Shown piece by piece: positions 25,240 through 35,506 of a stretch of 64,000 bases of DNA (within the stretch, counting starts at the first letter, position 1; each line of letters starts with the position of its first letter). The translations under genes were made by a program, and so were the position numbers. A model generated the notes under the pieces. The model saw only the letters and a program-made list of their open reading frames with translations. It had not been told where the DNA came from and did no database searches. Source of the DNA: Viscum album (lineage: Eukaryota; Streptophyta; Magnoliopsida; Santalales; Viscaceae); the NCBI GenBank assembly GCA_963277665.1, contig OY728160.1:51754605-51818604 (forward strand), read 5' to 3'.

Positions 25240-26030
25240 AGTTCCCTTGACAGCCTAACGGCATCACATCAAAATGTGTTGATGAGAGATAAAAAAAGGG
25301 TATCTCATCACTTGGAAATAAAATTTACATCAATAAGGATATATGAGAACATATCTTAACATAACAATATGTAAATTAAAATACCCAACAAAAGAAGTCT
25401 TTTAAAAAGAGGAGGGTGAAAGGTTCCCTTACCGACATGGGTATCTTTCGAAACATACTCCCCGTGAAAGAAGGACAATAAAACATTGATGTAAATACTC
25501 ATAAATGAATGAATATTACACAATGAGTAAAATAATTGTCAGTACATACACCACTAAAAGGAAACTGTGGCAAATGTAGCATAAATCTCACGGGAATAAA
25601 AGTGAGATGAAAAATCCATTACGAAAACTCGGCAGCCTAACGGTGCCACTTAAAACTTCCAAAAATGGATTGATGAGATCAAATATGGTATCTCATCACA
25701 TTACAATAAAATGTACATAAAGAGGAATATAAAAGAACATCCCCCATAATAACAAATAGTAGCTTAAAAGAAGTGACATAAAGGAGAGTACTTACAGAGA
25801 AAGAGAGAGGTTAGATCTTTTACGAAAATTCAGCAGCCTAACGGCGCCACTCAAAACATCCAAAATGGATTGATGAGAGAGAATAGGGTCTATCATCATA
25901 TGAACATAAAAATTATAGTAAGATTAATATAAAATAACATCCCAATAACAAGAAAGATGAGCTTAGAAGGAATGACATAAAAGAGTGTACTTAAAAAGAA
26001 AGAGAGAAGTAGGATCCCTTACCTCAAGTC
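25240..26030 (-). repeat. Tandem ~190-200-bp modules, right LTR copy
   Basis: Counterpart of 18,610-19,410, with small hairpins at 25,280-25,310 (TGATGAGA/TCTCATCA), 25,671-25,698 (TGATGAGAT or TGATGAGA paired with TCTCATCA) and 25,871-25,898 (TGATGA/TCATCA with one inner mismatch). The donor-like motif GAGGTAAGGG is kept at about 26,013-26,022. Confidence 0.75.
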
Positions 26031-26350
26031 CAACTTGTCTTGTTCGTTTCTTTATATTCATGAATAATAAACATTGGTCAATTAATAATTGACTAATTAC
26101 CTCATTTAGAGATTATTATTCAGTTCATATCGAATATTATAATTTTATAATAATTGTTTAATAATGTTAGTTCATATCAGACTTTTTTGCCGATGTTTGG
26201 TATATGAGTCAAAAATGAACTTGTTGGAAAAAAGATTTCCCATGTAGTTATATGTAAATAATTTCCAGAATATTATTAATGATTAAAATATCATATATAT
26301 CCAGTAAATATTCATTTTATTCTATTCCATATCATTTGGAGATAAAAAAC

Positions 26351-26412
26351 GAAAAGCATCGTTCATGGAGACGGTAGGCCGTAGATACACATGAACGCTA
26401 CTTTCATTTTTT
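26351..26412 (-). repeat. Core stem-loop copy 4' (inner right LTR)
   Basis: CGTTCATG at 26,360 pairs perfectly with CATGAACG at 26,390 around the core GGAGACGGTAGGCCGTA. The CGTACGTACGCA part is mutated to AGATACAC. Confidence 0.75.
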
Positions 26413-26555
26413 GTCATATTAATGGAATTAACAAAAATGAGAGAGGTATATATATGTTATAATTACAGAATGATATACATAATTTAGATGTAATATATTA
26501 CATATATATCCATTATATATATGTACTTATAATATTACATAACATTTTGAGATAA

Positions 26556-26620
26556 GAAGTGAAATGTACCGTTCATGGAGACGGTAAGCCGTACGTACGC
26601 ATGAACGCTACTTCCACTTC
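26556..26620 (-). repeat. Core stem-loop copy 5' (inner right LTR)
   Basis: The outer arms are GAAGTG (26,556-26,561) and CACTTC (26,615-26,620), where the partner LTR has GAAATG and CATTTC. The inner arms CGTTCATG/CATGAACG and the core are identical to the partner. Confidence 0.85.
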
Positions 26621-27321
26621 TATTTCATATTTAATGGAATTAAAACATAATGATACATAATAGTATTTTAATTCCAGTATAGTATCATATATAATATCAT
26701 TAAATATATCCTTTATACGTACCACATATGGTATTAACGAATCAAATCACTTTGAGGGGGCAGTAGTCCGCACTTCCTTAAATGAAGATATCGCGTTTAC
26801 CCATAATGGAAACCATAAAGGTATTCCCAAAATGAAAAATACAGAAGCTTAAGGAAAACATAAACATATTATATATCATATATAAATATAGTGTCATATT
26901 AATGGCCACCTTTGAAGGTGTTAAAAGAATGTTGAACAATCATCGTTTCGGGAGGCCGAAATTCGCCATCCACGGAAACAGTATGTTCTTAAACCATTAG
27001 ATGTAGGTGTGTGAAACTTTAGCTCGAATGATTATTATAACAACATACTAGTATATTGATGATACTGGAGTTGTTACAAACCAAATGAATAAAAAGAGTT
27101 TAGGGGGTTGGAGAAGCAAAATAAAACAAAAGTACTCAAGTGAAGACATTACCTTAAAATCGGGCAACTCCCTTTGGTTTGAGCTCAAAGGCTTCCTTGG
27201 GAGGACTTCATCCCAAATTGAGTCTTAAAGGAGTAATATAGTGAAGTGGAGAGACAAAATGGTCAGAGTTTGGCCGATCCAAAGGCTTTGGGAGTGTGGG
27301 TAAGGAGGTAGAGGTGGGGGC

Positions 27322-27329
27322 CTTTTATA
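27322..27329 (-). promoter_or_regulatory. LTR TATA box (TATAAAAG), 5' LTR
   Basis: Same context as 20,711-20,718. Being in the 5' LTR, this is the copy that would start the genomic transcript of the inner element. Confidence 0.7.
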
Positions 27330-28958
27330 AGAGGAGATGAGGGGCACTCTTGGAAGATAAAGAAAAGTCACTTTATTTTAAAATGTTATTCGAATTTAAG
27401 AGGTCCCACATTGATTTGTTTTTAGGATAAGGTGATAAGGGTTCTAAATAAACTAATAAAATAGTTTTTGGACATGTTTAGGTCTTAGATATTACATTAT
27501 CTTTCCATTTTATTTAAATCGTTAAATAATGAGGTCATCGCTGCATCATCATGATGTCATAAATAATTTAATTTATTTAATGTCTAAAAATTATAAAAAA
27601 ACTACTATGATGTAGGAAATAATTTTACCTTTCCAATGAATATTTATAGTCAAAAATATGATTTGTATAACCCCATATAAAAATTGTTTTAGTAAAACAT
27701 TTCATGTTTGTCTCATTTTTACTTTAACTTTAAATAAAAAGATATTAATGTCATTTTCCAACCAAAGTGGCTTCATGGGGTCCCCAATTTGACCCATGGG
27801 TTTTCTTGGTCGGACATGACACATCCAATGAGTTTAGTACATGTGTCATGTTCATTTCATATTATTAAAACATTATTTTTACCTTAAACTACACTAATTA
27901 CCTCTAATCGCGATTAAAAACTTAATAAGTTACTATTCACCAAAAAATTATTTTTAACCCATTGAACCACATTTTACTTCTTAATGAAAACCATGTATTT
28001 CAGGTTTTTGAAATTAAAAACACAAATATGGAAAAATTTCATTTAAACGGAAAAATCAGTTTTTATAAGTACCACTTAGTGGTTTCACTATTCATAAAAA
28101 ATTGATGTTTGTCAGAAAAATCCCAAAAATTCACCCTAAGATATAATTGATATTCAGAATTAAAAAATGAATTCTATTTAAAAAAATTCAAAACATATAT
28201 GTCACATTAATTAATTTAGTAATTAATTCCCGCTGTCAGAGCAAATAGCGTGTTTTTATGAAACAATATGTATCAAAAGATTGACACTAATTTAAGTCTG
28301 ATTTCAAAGTGAAATTAATTCCAACGAACACTATTGGATTTAATGGTAAAAATATATTATAATTTTACTTTAAAACCAATTCAAAAGATAATATAATAAT
28401 ATAAATAAATTAGATTAAAAAGAGTTTTTGAATTAAAATACAACATTTTACACTATTCATTAAATAATGAACATTATCATAAAGATACCAAAAATTTACA
28501 CAACGTAAATTTTGGGGTCCCAATTCATAAGAAGAGTTTTATTTGGTCCAAAAGGATTTATAAGAGTGAAAAAAACTATATTTAATGACGGTTCTCCATC
28601 AAAAGGCGATAAGTGAACCTTTAGTGAAAACTATGGCATATACGCCTAAAATTGAATTCTTTCCGTATTTTATAACTTTACCTTTTATTGGATAAATGTA
28701 AAACCATTTAAAAACATATATAATCATATTTTAGTTATTTCTATCCATTCCCGCTAATAAAATGGCTACATGTTAACTACCATTTAAAATAATATTATTT
28801 TATTATTAGAGTGCAACGTAAGATTCCCAAGAAACTCGTTGTTGCGTGTTGGGTACTCCATCGAGCATAGCATACCCTTTGAAGTCATATTAATATTTTA
28901 TTCACAAATATGGATAAATATGAAAATTTCATATTCTTTATTTACTTGGGGTGTTACA

Positions 28959-30633
28959 CTATTTAGTATTCAGTTTTTGAGAAAGTCAAAAAAACATGAT
29001 TAATTAAAAATAAATAAATTAAATAAATCCAAACATGTCATAATAACCATTAAAATTATTTTTATTCCTCATAAGTATCAATTTACATTTATTTGGATAT
29101 TTAAAATATCAATTATTTTAATCATTCATTATTAAGGTAATTAATGTGTCATCATTGTGTCATAAATAAATTTTACTATTTAATGTCTGGAAATTATTAA
29201 TAAAATAAAATAATATAGGAAAACATTTTATCTTTCACTTGAATATTTATAGTCTAATTTTTCATTTTTATAACCTTATATTAAAAATGTTTAAATTATG
29301 GAAAATTGAATTTAACACTTTTAGCTCTTCTTTAAATAAAATAATAATAAATTTCCTAATCTAATCCAAGTGGACCAAAACAATCATATTTTATTTGTAA
29401 TGTTGATTTTGGTCTAAATAAACTTATCCAATAGAATTAGGACATGTATTGGGGTAATTATAATTTCATTTTTACCTTTAATTACCCAATTTACTTATAA
29501 TCGTGGTAAATAAAATTCAAAAGTAACTATTCACTAAATATTATTTTCATCCTATTGAATAATATTTAACATAATTATGTCAATCATGTCTCTCAGATTC
29601 ATGAAATTCAATTCACATAAGAAGTAAAATTACATTTTATGCAAATTTGCTAACATACTAGAAGGTGGGTAAAAGACATTAAAATTTACCAAAAATTTTA
29701 TACATTTAATTTAATAATAAAATAAATCCAATGAATTACATTGAACTTATTTAGGTATTATTTATCTATTTTGACATAAATAAAAATTAAATAAAATAAA
29801 TTATTATTTATATAAAAAGTTTGTTTTAAAAAATATAGTGTTTCTCACTATTCATCAAAAATTAAATTTTTTCCAAATAATTCCAAAAAACAACCCAAAG
29901 ATAGTTTTGATATTCCCAATCTAAAAATGATTTTTATTTTACCAAATTAAAAAAATATAAGTTGCATTAATTAATTTAAAATTAATTCTTGTTGTCAAAA
30001 CTAGAAATCAGGTTTTTGAGAAGTAAAAACTATCAAAAGATTGGAATGTATTTATGTCTAATTTAAATTTGAAATTACTTCTAATGACCAACATTGGATT
30101 AAGTGAAAAAAATATAATCTAATTATACTTAAAAACCATTCAAATGTATAATTTAACACTATAATTTTTTTTGATTTAAAATGATTTTTTTTCAATAAAA
30201 ATATAGTATCGTTCAATATTCATCCAAATATGAATGTTATCAAAAAAACACTAAAAATTTATCCAAAATAAATTTTTATGTCCCAATTCTAAAGAAGAAT
30301 TTTATTTTGTCAAATTTAATTTAGTAATGTATAAAATATTGATTTAGAAAAGGGTTATAAATTAAATGGCTGTAAAATTGCATTTTTTGAGAAAACACTT
30401 CTTTAATCTATAAAATTGAAATTATTCTTATATTATGTCTAAAAACACATAATATTAATGTTAAAATAATTTGTTGTATATAAAATTCAAAATTCAGTTA
30501 TTATTATTCATAACCACATTTTTGAATGGTTATTTTGGTAAGTCGTGGTGCGCTCAAACTCGGTGTTTCTTGTAACAAAAGCTATTGAATTAATTTGAAG
30601 ATATAACATACTATCAAATCATGGGGTCCTATA
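28959..30633 (-). repeat. Outer element left LTR, second part
   Basis: Resumes with CTATTTAGTATTCAG and aligns with 36,242-37,912 of the partner LTR, for example in the segment with TCAAAAGATTG and in GGACATGT. It ends at GGGGTCCTATA, a decayed GGGGTGTTACA. Confidence 0.85.
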
Positions 30634-31243
30634 TTACCCCCTCATTTAATAAACTACGTTCTCTCAATTTTAAATTGGTTTTCTAAAATAAAAAGTTAAA
30701 AATAGAAAATATCATTTTGGAAAACCCACATCGGAAACTTGGTTAATAAAATTTAGTCTTAATAAGAAGGAAATGGAAGTGAAAAATTTCCCACCAAATT
30801 ATGATCTCGAATAAGAGAACATTGGTGGAAATTAGTCACATAATTTGAGGGAAAATGTAAATATTTATAGAGAGTGATTGATGTCATCAATCACAAACAA
30901 GTGAATAACAAATGGAATATTGAGGGCCTCAAAGCCATAAATCTAAGATGATTTAAAATATCATCTTTTCAACAAAACATAAGGTGTTCGGATAACACAT
31001 TTTTGGTTTTATGTTTCTTTCCCTAATGATTAGGAATTAATTTCCTCATTGAATAAGAAAAAAAATACTTGACATGTAGAGTTCCATCCATTAACTAATT
31101 TCAAACACAAACTCATCATTCACTCTAAAAGATAATAAATCTCAAAAATAATTTATTTATCGTAATCATATAGGACTCCAAAAATAATGAATTTATAATT
31201 AATCTATCAAAACATTAAAAAACTATATTATACAAACCATGAC

Positions 31244-31357
31244 ATCAAGAAGGCTTGTGGTAGTTGATGCACCTTGTCACACTTCGGTTGTTAGTTCAAG
31301 TCTCACAGCCTTACCGGATGTGACAGGTTGTCACCCAACCTCCAGGTTATCCTTTTT
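31244..31357 (+). mobile_element. SINE-like segment, diverged copy
   Basis: Aligns with 23,291-23,412: TTCGGTTGTTAGTTCAAGTC corresponds to the box B region there, and GGATGTGACAGGTTGTCAC corresponds to its body. It ends in TTATCCTTTTT against TTGTCCTTTTT. Box B is degraded (AGTTCAAGTCT). Confidence 0.6.
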
Positions 31358-32084
31358 ATTTCCATCCAAATGTAATATTAAGAAATGTTTTAAACATAAA
31401 AAATAGTATCGATTTTCCAACTTAATATTTTCCAACCTTTATATATATCCAAAATACTTCTGTCCAAACTCATTGTCCAAAATTTATAAGGACTGTAAAC
31501 ATAATGGAGATCTCCTTTGTCACATAACAACATGTGAATACCTTCATCATGTATTCTCTTAAATGATGGTAATAAGTTGAATTACCAGAAAACCATATTG
31601 AATACATTCATTCAACCTTATTCCTTCTGGAGAATATAGAATAATATTTATACTCCTGAAATCCAAAAATGTGGTAATCTCCAACAATGATGAAATAAAA
31701 AAACCATTAATTACTTGCAAAGTAGTCAATAATATCCGATATAACTTATCCAAATAAATAATATCTTATTCCAAAACCACAACCTCAGTATCAGAACCAT
31801 ATTAAGGTTTATATATCCTTCAACGATATATTTTCCAAAATGTTTAACTTGAAACTGTGACACTTTACTTGGTACCATACAATCTCAAATCCTCAATGAA
31901 AAAGTACTGTAGTACAATATTTATATACTCTATAATTCTTATAACTTGTATATCATTAATAATATACTAAAATGGAATAATTATTTCATAATGACATAAT
32001 ATCACTAATCATTCCTCTTCATCAGTGGTAGTATCATAACTTGATTATTATCAAAGAGCATCATTTAAGGTATACTCTTATGAT

Positions 32085-32205
32085 TTGGACATTGATTCGC
32101 GTAGTGTCCTAACTCCTTGAAGATAAGGCATTTTATGTTTGAAATAATTTTCTTACCCTTACAATCACGTACTTGGTGTCCTATTTTTTCCACACATATA
32201 ACAAA
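32085..32205 (-). pseudogene. gag nucleocapsid zinc knuckles, degenerate
   Basis: The minus strand gives CYMCGK, then after a one-base slip in an A run IGHQVRDCKGKK, together a C-x2-C-x4-H-x4-C knuckle. About 20 residues on, CLIFKELGHYANQCP is a second knuckle in which the second cysteine has become phenylalanine. CCHC knuckles bind the packaged RNA in retroelement Gag proteins. Their position within the interior, between the primer site and the polypurine tract and on the minus strand, agrees with the element's direction. A single base slip and one lost cysteine show that the frame is dead. The plus-strand open frame at 32,117-32,383 is only the shadow of this. Confidence 0.75.
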
Positions 32206-32724
32206 CTCTCATTCCATTAAAGAATTTACCAAGGTGGTTTTTTCAACAGTTATGACATGTGGGAAAATCCTTCATTCCCTTCTTCCCTTTATCCATTTAT
32301 TCCTATTCCATCCACTTGTTCACTTTCTTCCCTTAAAATACATAGAACTCAAGGAATTCGGTAATTATCTTATTAACACTTGATACTATTTAATTATATG
32401 ACGAGAATATATGGGAATATAAATCTCTTCTAAATGTTCCCTTAATACTATAAAGGATGCAATCCTTCTTACTCTTTGAATTATACGTATTATTGGAGTT
32501 CTCATTCCTTCTACTGAGCACCATTTCCAATTGACGAAATACATTAGGTTAAATCATATAATAATTTAGAATAAAAAAACTAGAAAAATTCTCAACATTA
32601 ATTGAATATTTTCAGACATCTAGTGTTATAATCATAAAAATGGTTTCTTTGGTGACATTTTTACTCACAAGTCTTTTATAATGGTTTTTAAAGAAAATGT
32701 GAATTATCCTACGCATATCCCTCT

Positions 32725-32885
32725 GAGAGTGTAGCAACCAAGAGTGCAACATGGCCTGTTTTCGTGCACCAATTCCTCGTAGAGTTCGGCTTTAAGTTGT
32801 GTTTTCAGGTTTTACCCCTAGGTACATCTGTGCAAGAGCCAACTCTACCCGCTCGTATCTAGATTGGGAGGTATTTCATGGAAAA
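32725..32885. other. GC-rich block inside the outer interior, unassigned
   Basis: About 160 bases that are clearly richer in G and C than the surroundings and keep several CpG sites (for example CCTCGTAGAGTTCGGC and CCCGCTCGTATC). No counterpart is visible in the inner element. No tRNA, rRNA or protein domain was recognised. It may be a captured or recently inserted sequence. Confidence 0.4.
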
Positions 32886-33009
32886 CCAACATAATATTTA
32901 CATTACCAAAATATTGGGAAGTTCTTCTATAATAATCATCAATGTATATCTTAGGGTAATGTTATCTAATCAGATTTTGTCAAAATCTTGTTTCCAGTGT
33001 TTGTAAAAA

Positions 33010-33027
33010 ACTTCCTCTCATGCCAAC
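33010..33027 (-). other. Outer element primer-binding site, degenerate
   Basis: The minus strand reads TTGGCATGAGAGGAAG right after the LTR end TTACAG. It differs from the TGGTATCAGAGC type at a few bases. Confidence 0.65.
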
Positions 33028-34764
33028 TGTAATGCCCCAACCACATTTACCCAGATTTAGTGCATTATTTTAATACATTGGCCTGATTATAAGAAATAAA
33101 GTCATGAAGGACTGATCAGTTTAGTATCCTTGGATGTACTAGATATATTCATGAGTTTTACATTACATTATAAAATGAAAAACATCAAAATTGTGAATCC
33201 TTTGAACATACTCATATCCCTTAGCTTATCCCAACAAGTCCGTCATAATATACTTCTTCAAATCATAGAAAATATAATACATAGAAATGGGTGAGATTAT
33301 ATTCTCCGTAAGGGTAAATAATATAGTGAAAATATAAAATCTTAAGGCATGATGGGTAACAAAAACAAAAGCCTTTTAAACATAATCGTGAACATAATAT
33401 GGTAAAAATAAATTAAAAACTACCATATAAACATTCACATGGATATTATAATATTGAAATAATCACATGTAATAACTATATTAATAATGATGGAATGCAT
33501 AATGCCCGACATAATAACCACATAGTCAATACCCCGTGCCCAGACCACAAATAATGATTTTGACAAGGCCTTGTGCCAAAAAAACTAGTTTGTATCATGA
33601 GACCTACCGATGCATCTTGGAGCTATAATAGGCTCCACCTATCACTTAAAAAGTTCAATTCATTCCTCATATGAAAAGTTTGAAACATAACATAATCATA
33701 CATATTAAAAAAATCATACAAAATGTCAATACTTTAACCATAAATCATGAATTGTATAAAAATAGTACATTCACATTCAAACATATCATAAATTATTCAA
33801 TACAATATTGAAGACTTTATTTATAATAAATAAACCTCAATCTAGAATAATATCTAGTAAAGGATGTTGAAATAGTTGTAAATTATCAGTAAACCTCGTT
33901 GAGGGAAATATCACTTTTTTGTGAAATCTTTTAAAAGCCACACATTTATAAAGGAAGTCATTTAAAAATATTTTTAAATCGAAGTGTCCCATACCACTTT
34001 TAAACTTTTGAAAAGAATTAAAATTTTTAAAATATCATGTCCATATAAATATATCCTTAAAATCATTTTTAAAACATGAACATTAATTAAAAATATTTAG
34101 AAAATTAAAACTTTAAAATAATTTAAATGATGATCTAGTTAAATAGTACCTTCCATAAAACATAAAATATTTCTTTTGAAAATATTTTTATGACACATGG
34201 ACACGTGTGAGAAATTTTTCCCAAAAAATACTTACACATAAACAATCTTAGATAATAATGATATTGAAGAATTAACACATACCTTGTACTTTAATTTAGT
34301 TGAAGGTACGTATAACCTCCTGTATAATAAACTGAGTATGTTATTAAATTATAACAGAACCATATTATTTTTTATGATATCATAATTTATTCATTTCTGG
34401 ATTTATACTACACATTTAATAGTAATTTCAATGATTTAATTGCTTCCATAAATATGGTTGTGTTGGATAAAGGTGGTGGCATCCTGACCCCGAGGTTCTG
34501 GGTTTAAGTCCTCTCAAGGAAACACGCACTATATTCTATAAAACCACTTGTGGGCCCCTCTACCACATTGGGAACTACATTAAACCCAAGGGATGGCCAC
34601 CTTGGGAATCTCTTGGGACGTGTGACGTGTAGGTGGGAAGGCCAACCCAATAAATTATTACCCATCAACACATTTGTAGATAAGGTTTGGCTTAGTGGTA
34701 ATCACCCTATAATCCTACTTGAAAAATGGGTGTTCAAAACCCATGGGGAACAATTACTATAGCA

Positions 34765-34866
34765 TTACTGTAGTGGTACTGTAGTAGTGGTTGTACTGTT
34801 GATCGGCAGGCACTGTAGCGGTGGCTGGGAACTGTAGTAGTGGCAGGTACTGTAGCAGCAGTGTTT
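34765..34866. repeat. ACTGTAGYRGTGG minisatellite
   Basis: Six or so imperfect copies of ACTGTAG followed by TAGTGG, CGGTGG or CAGCAG variants. Confidence 0.8.
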
Positions 34867-34878
34867 CTATTCACAGAA

Positions 34879-34958
34879 TGGGCCTTAGGCTAAAAATTTG
34901 GGCCTACGGGCTATGTAATGGGCTACATTACCACTAGGCCTTAGGGCTATGTAATGGT
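34879..34958. repeat. Short GGGCTATGTAATGG repeats
   Basis: GGGCTATGTAATGG occurs at about 34,909 and 34,944, flanked by GGCCTTAGG at 34,881 and 34,937. Confidence 0.7.
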
Positions 34959-35044
34959 TCGCCCTCTACCCAGTTAAAAGAAGTCTTTTATTTGATTTAA
35001 TAATAAAAATGAGGCTTCAACCCCAACCATTAAAAAAGGTTGAT

Positions 35045-35119
35045 ATATAAAATGGAAAAGACCATTTATGGAGATGGTAGGTCATACGTACGCATAAACA
35101 CTGTTTCCGTTTTCATATC
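35045..35119 (-). repeat. Core stem-loop copy 1' (outer right LTR)
   Basis: The core GGAGATGGTAGGTCAT is followed by ACGTACGCA. The inner stem ATGG/TCAT replaces ACGG/CCGT, again pairable. The arms AATGGAAAAGACC and GTTTCCGTTTTCAT pair imperfectly. Confidence 0.75.
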
Positions 35120-35254
35120 GTATTGAAGGGAAATAGGTGAATAGGATATATATGTTTATATATATATATTCCAGTAGCATTATTATTTCATATATTACAT
35201 ACTAACTAATTATATGTATTTTTATTATCATCGTTGAATGGTGAACATGTAAAT

Positions 35255-35314
35255 GAATCTCATCACGTCGTGGAGACGGTAAGCTCTACGTACGCACGAG
35301 CGATGATATCATTC
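35255..35314 (-). repeat. Core stem-loop copy 2' (outer right LTR)
   Basis: The left arm has ATCACGTCGTG and the right arm CACGAGCGATGAT, pairing with small bulges. The inner stem has one mismatch (ACGG/CTCT). Confidence 0.7.
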
Positions 35315-35436
35315 TATTGATGGTGAAACCATATGTAATTGGATGGAAAATTATATATACATAATAATTAAAATGTTATATGTCTTATTTACATCAATTA
35401 TACTCATTATTATACCCATCCAAAAAATGAAGTGTT

Positions 35437-35506
35437 GAATAAAAAACTACACCACGACGTGGAGACGGTAAGTCGTACGTACACATGTATGGTGACTTTG
35501 TCATTC
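35437..35506 (-). repeat. Core stem-loop copy 3' (outer right LTR)
   Basis: The arms GAATAAAAAACTACACCA and TGGTGACTTTGTCATTC are largely complementary. The inner stem is ACGG/TCGT, with one G-T pair. Confidence 0.75.

Larger units (their letters stand above)
17387..28958 (-). mobile_element. Inner LTR retrotransposon, LARD-like, complete
   Basis: Complete 11.57-kb minus-strand element with 4.96- and 4.95-kb LTRs, a 1.66-kb interior, a primer-binding site next to the right LTR, a polypurine tract next to the left LTR, and a CTATT target duplication. The minus-strand LTR starts TGTAACACCCC, as is common in plant Ty3/gypsy elements, but ends TTATA rather than TTACA in both copies. The interior has no room for pol and no intact gag, so it must have moved using proteins supplied by another element. 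Two stretches compared by eye differ at about 3 to 7 percent of positions, so it is much younger than the outer element it sits in. Confidence 0.95.
24010..28958 (-). repeat. Inner element right (5') LTR
   Basis: Aligns end to end with 17,387-22,346. Comparing 24,803-24,927 with 18,181-18,305 I count about nine differences in 125 bases; near the LTR edge there are about four in 120. Several differences are C-to-T or G-to-A. It contains the same modules, stem-loops and TATA box as the partner. Confidence 0.95.
30634..33027 (-). other. Outer element interior, 2.4 kb
   Basis: Starts with a decayed polypurine tract (plus strand TTACCCCCTCATTTAAT at 30,634-30,650) and ends with a primer site at 33,010-33,027 (minus strand TTGGCATGAGAGGAAG, a diverged initiator-Met type). 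It contains a SINE-like segment, two zinc-knuckle traces and a GC-rich block. No protease, reverse transcriptase, RNase H or integrase motif was seen. Confidence 0.75.
34455..35032 (+). mobile_element. GC-richer insertion with two tRNA-like heads (SINE-like)
   Basis: Absent from the homologous place in the left LTR (around 16,110-16,190), so it was added after the outer element inserted, or lost there. The first head has box B GGTTTAAGTCC at 34,501-34,511. The second has box A TGGCTTAGTGG at 34,688-34,698, an exact fit to the pol III consensus, and a weak box B TGTTCAAAACC at 34,731-34,741. Downstream lie an ACTGTAG repeat array and GGGCCT-type repeats. It could be one composite SINE or two SINEs side by side; flanking duplications could not be fixed. 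Confidence 0.6.

Noticed and set aside
32117..32383. 88-codon plus-strand open frame
   Set aside because: It is antisense to the zinc-knuckle remnant and has no recognisable domain.
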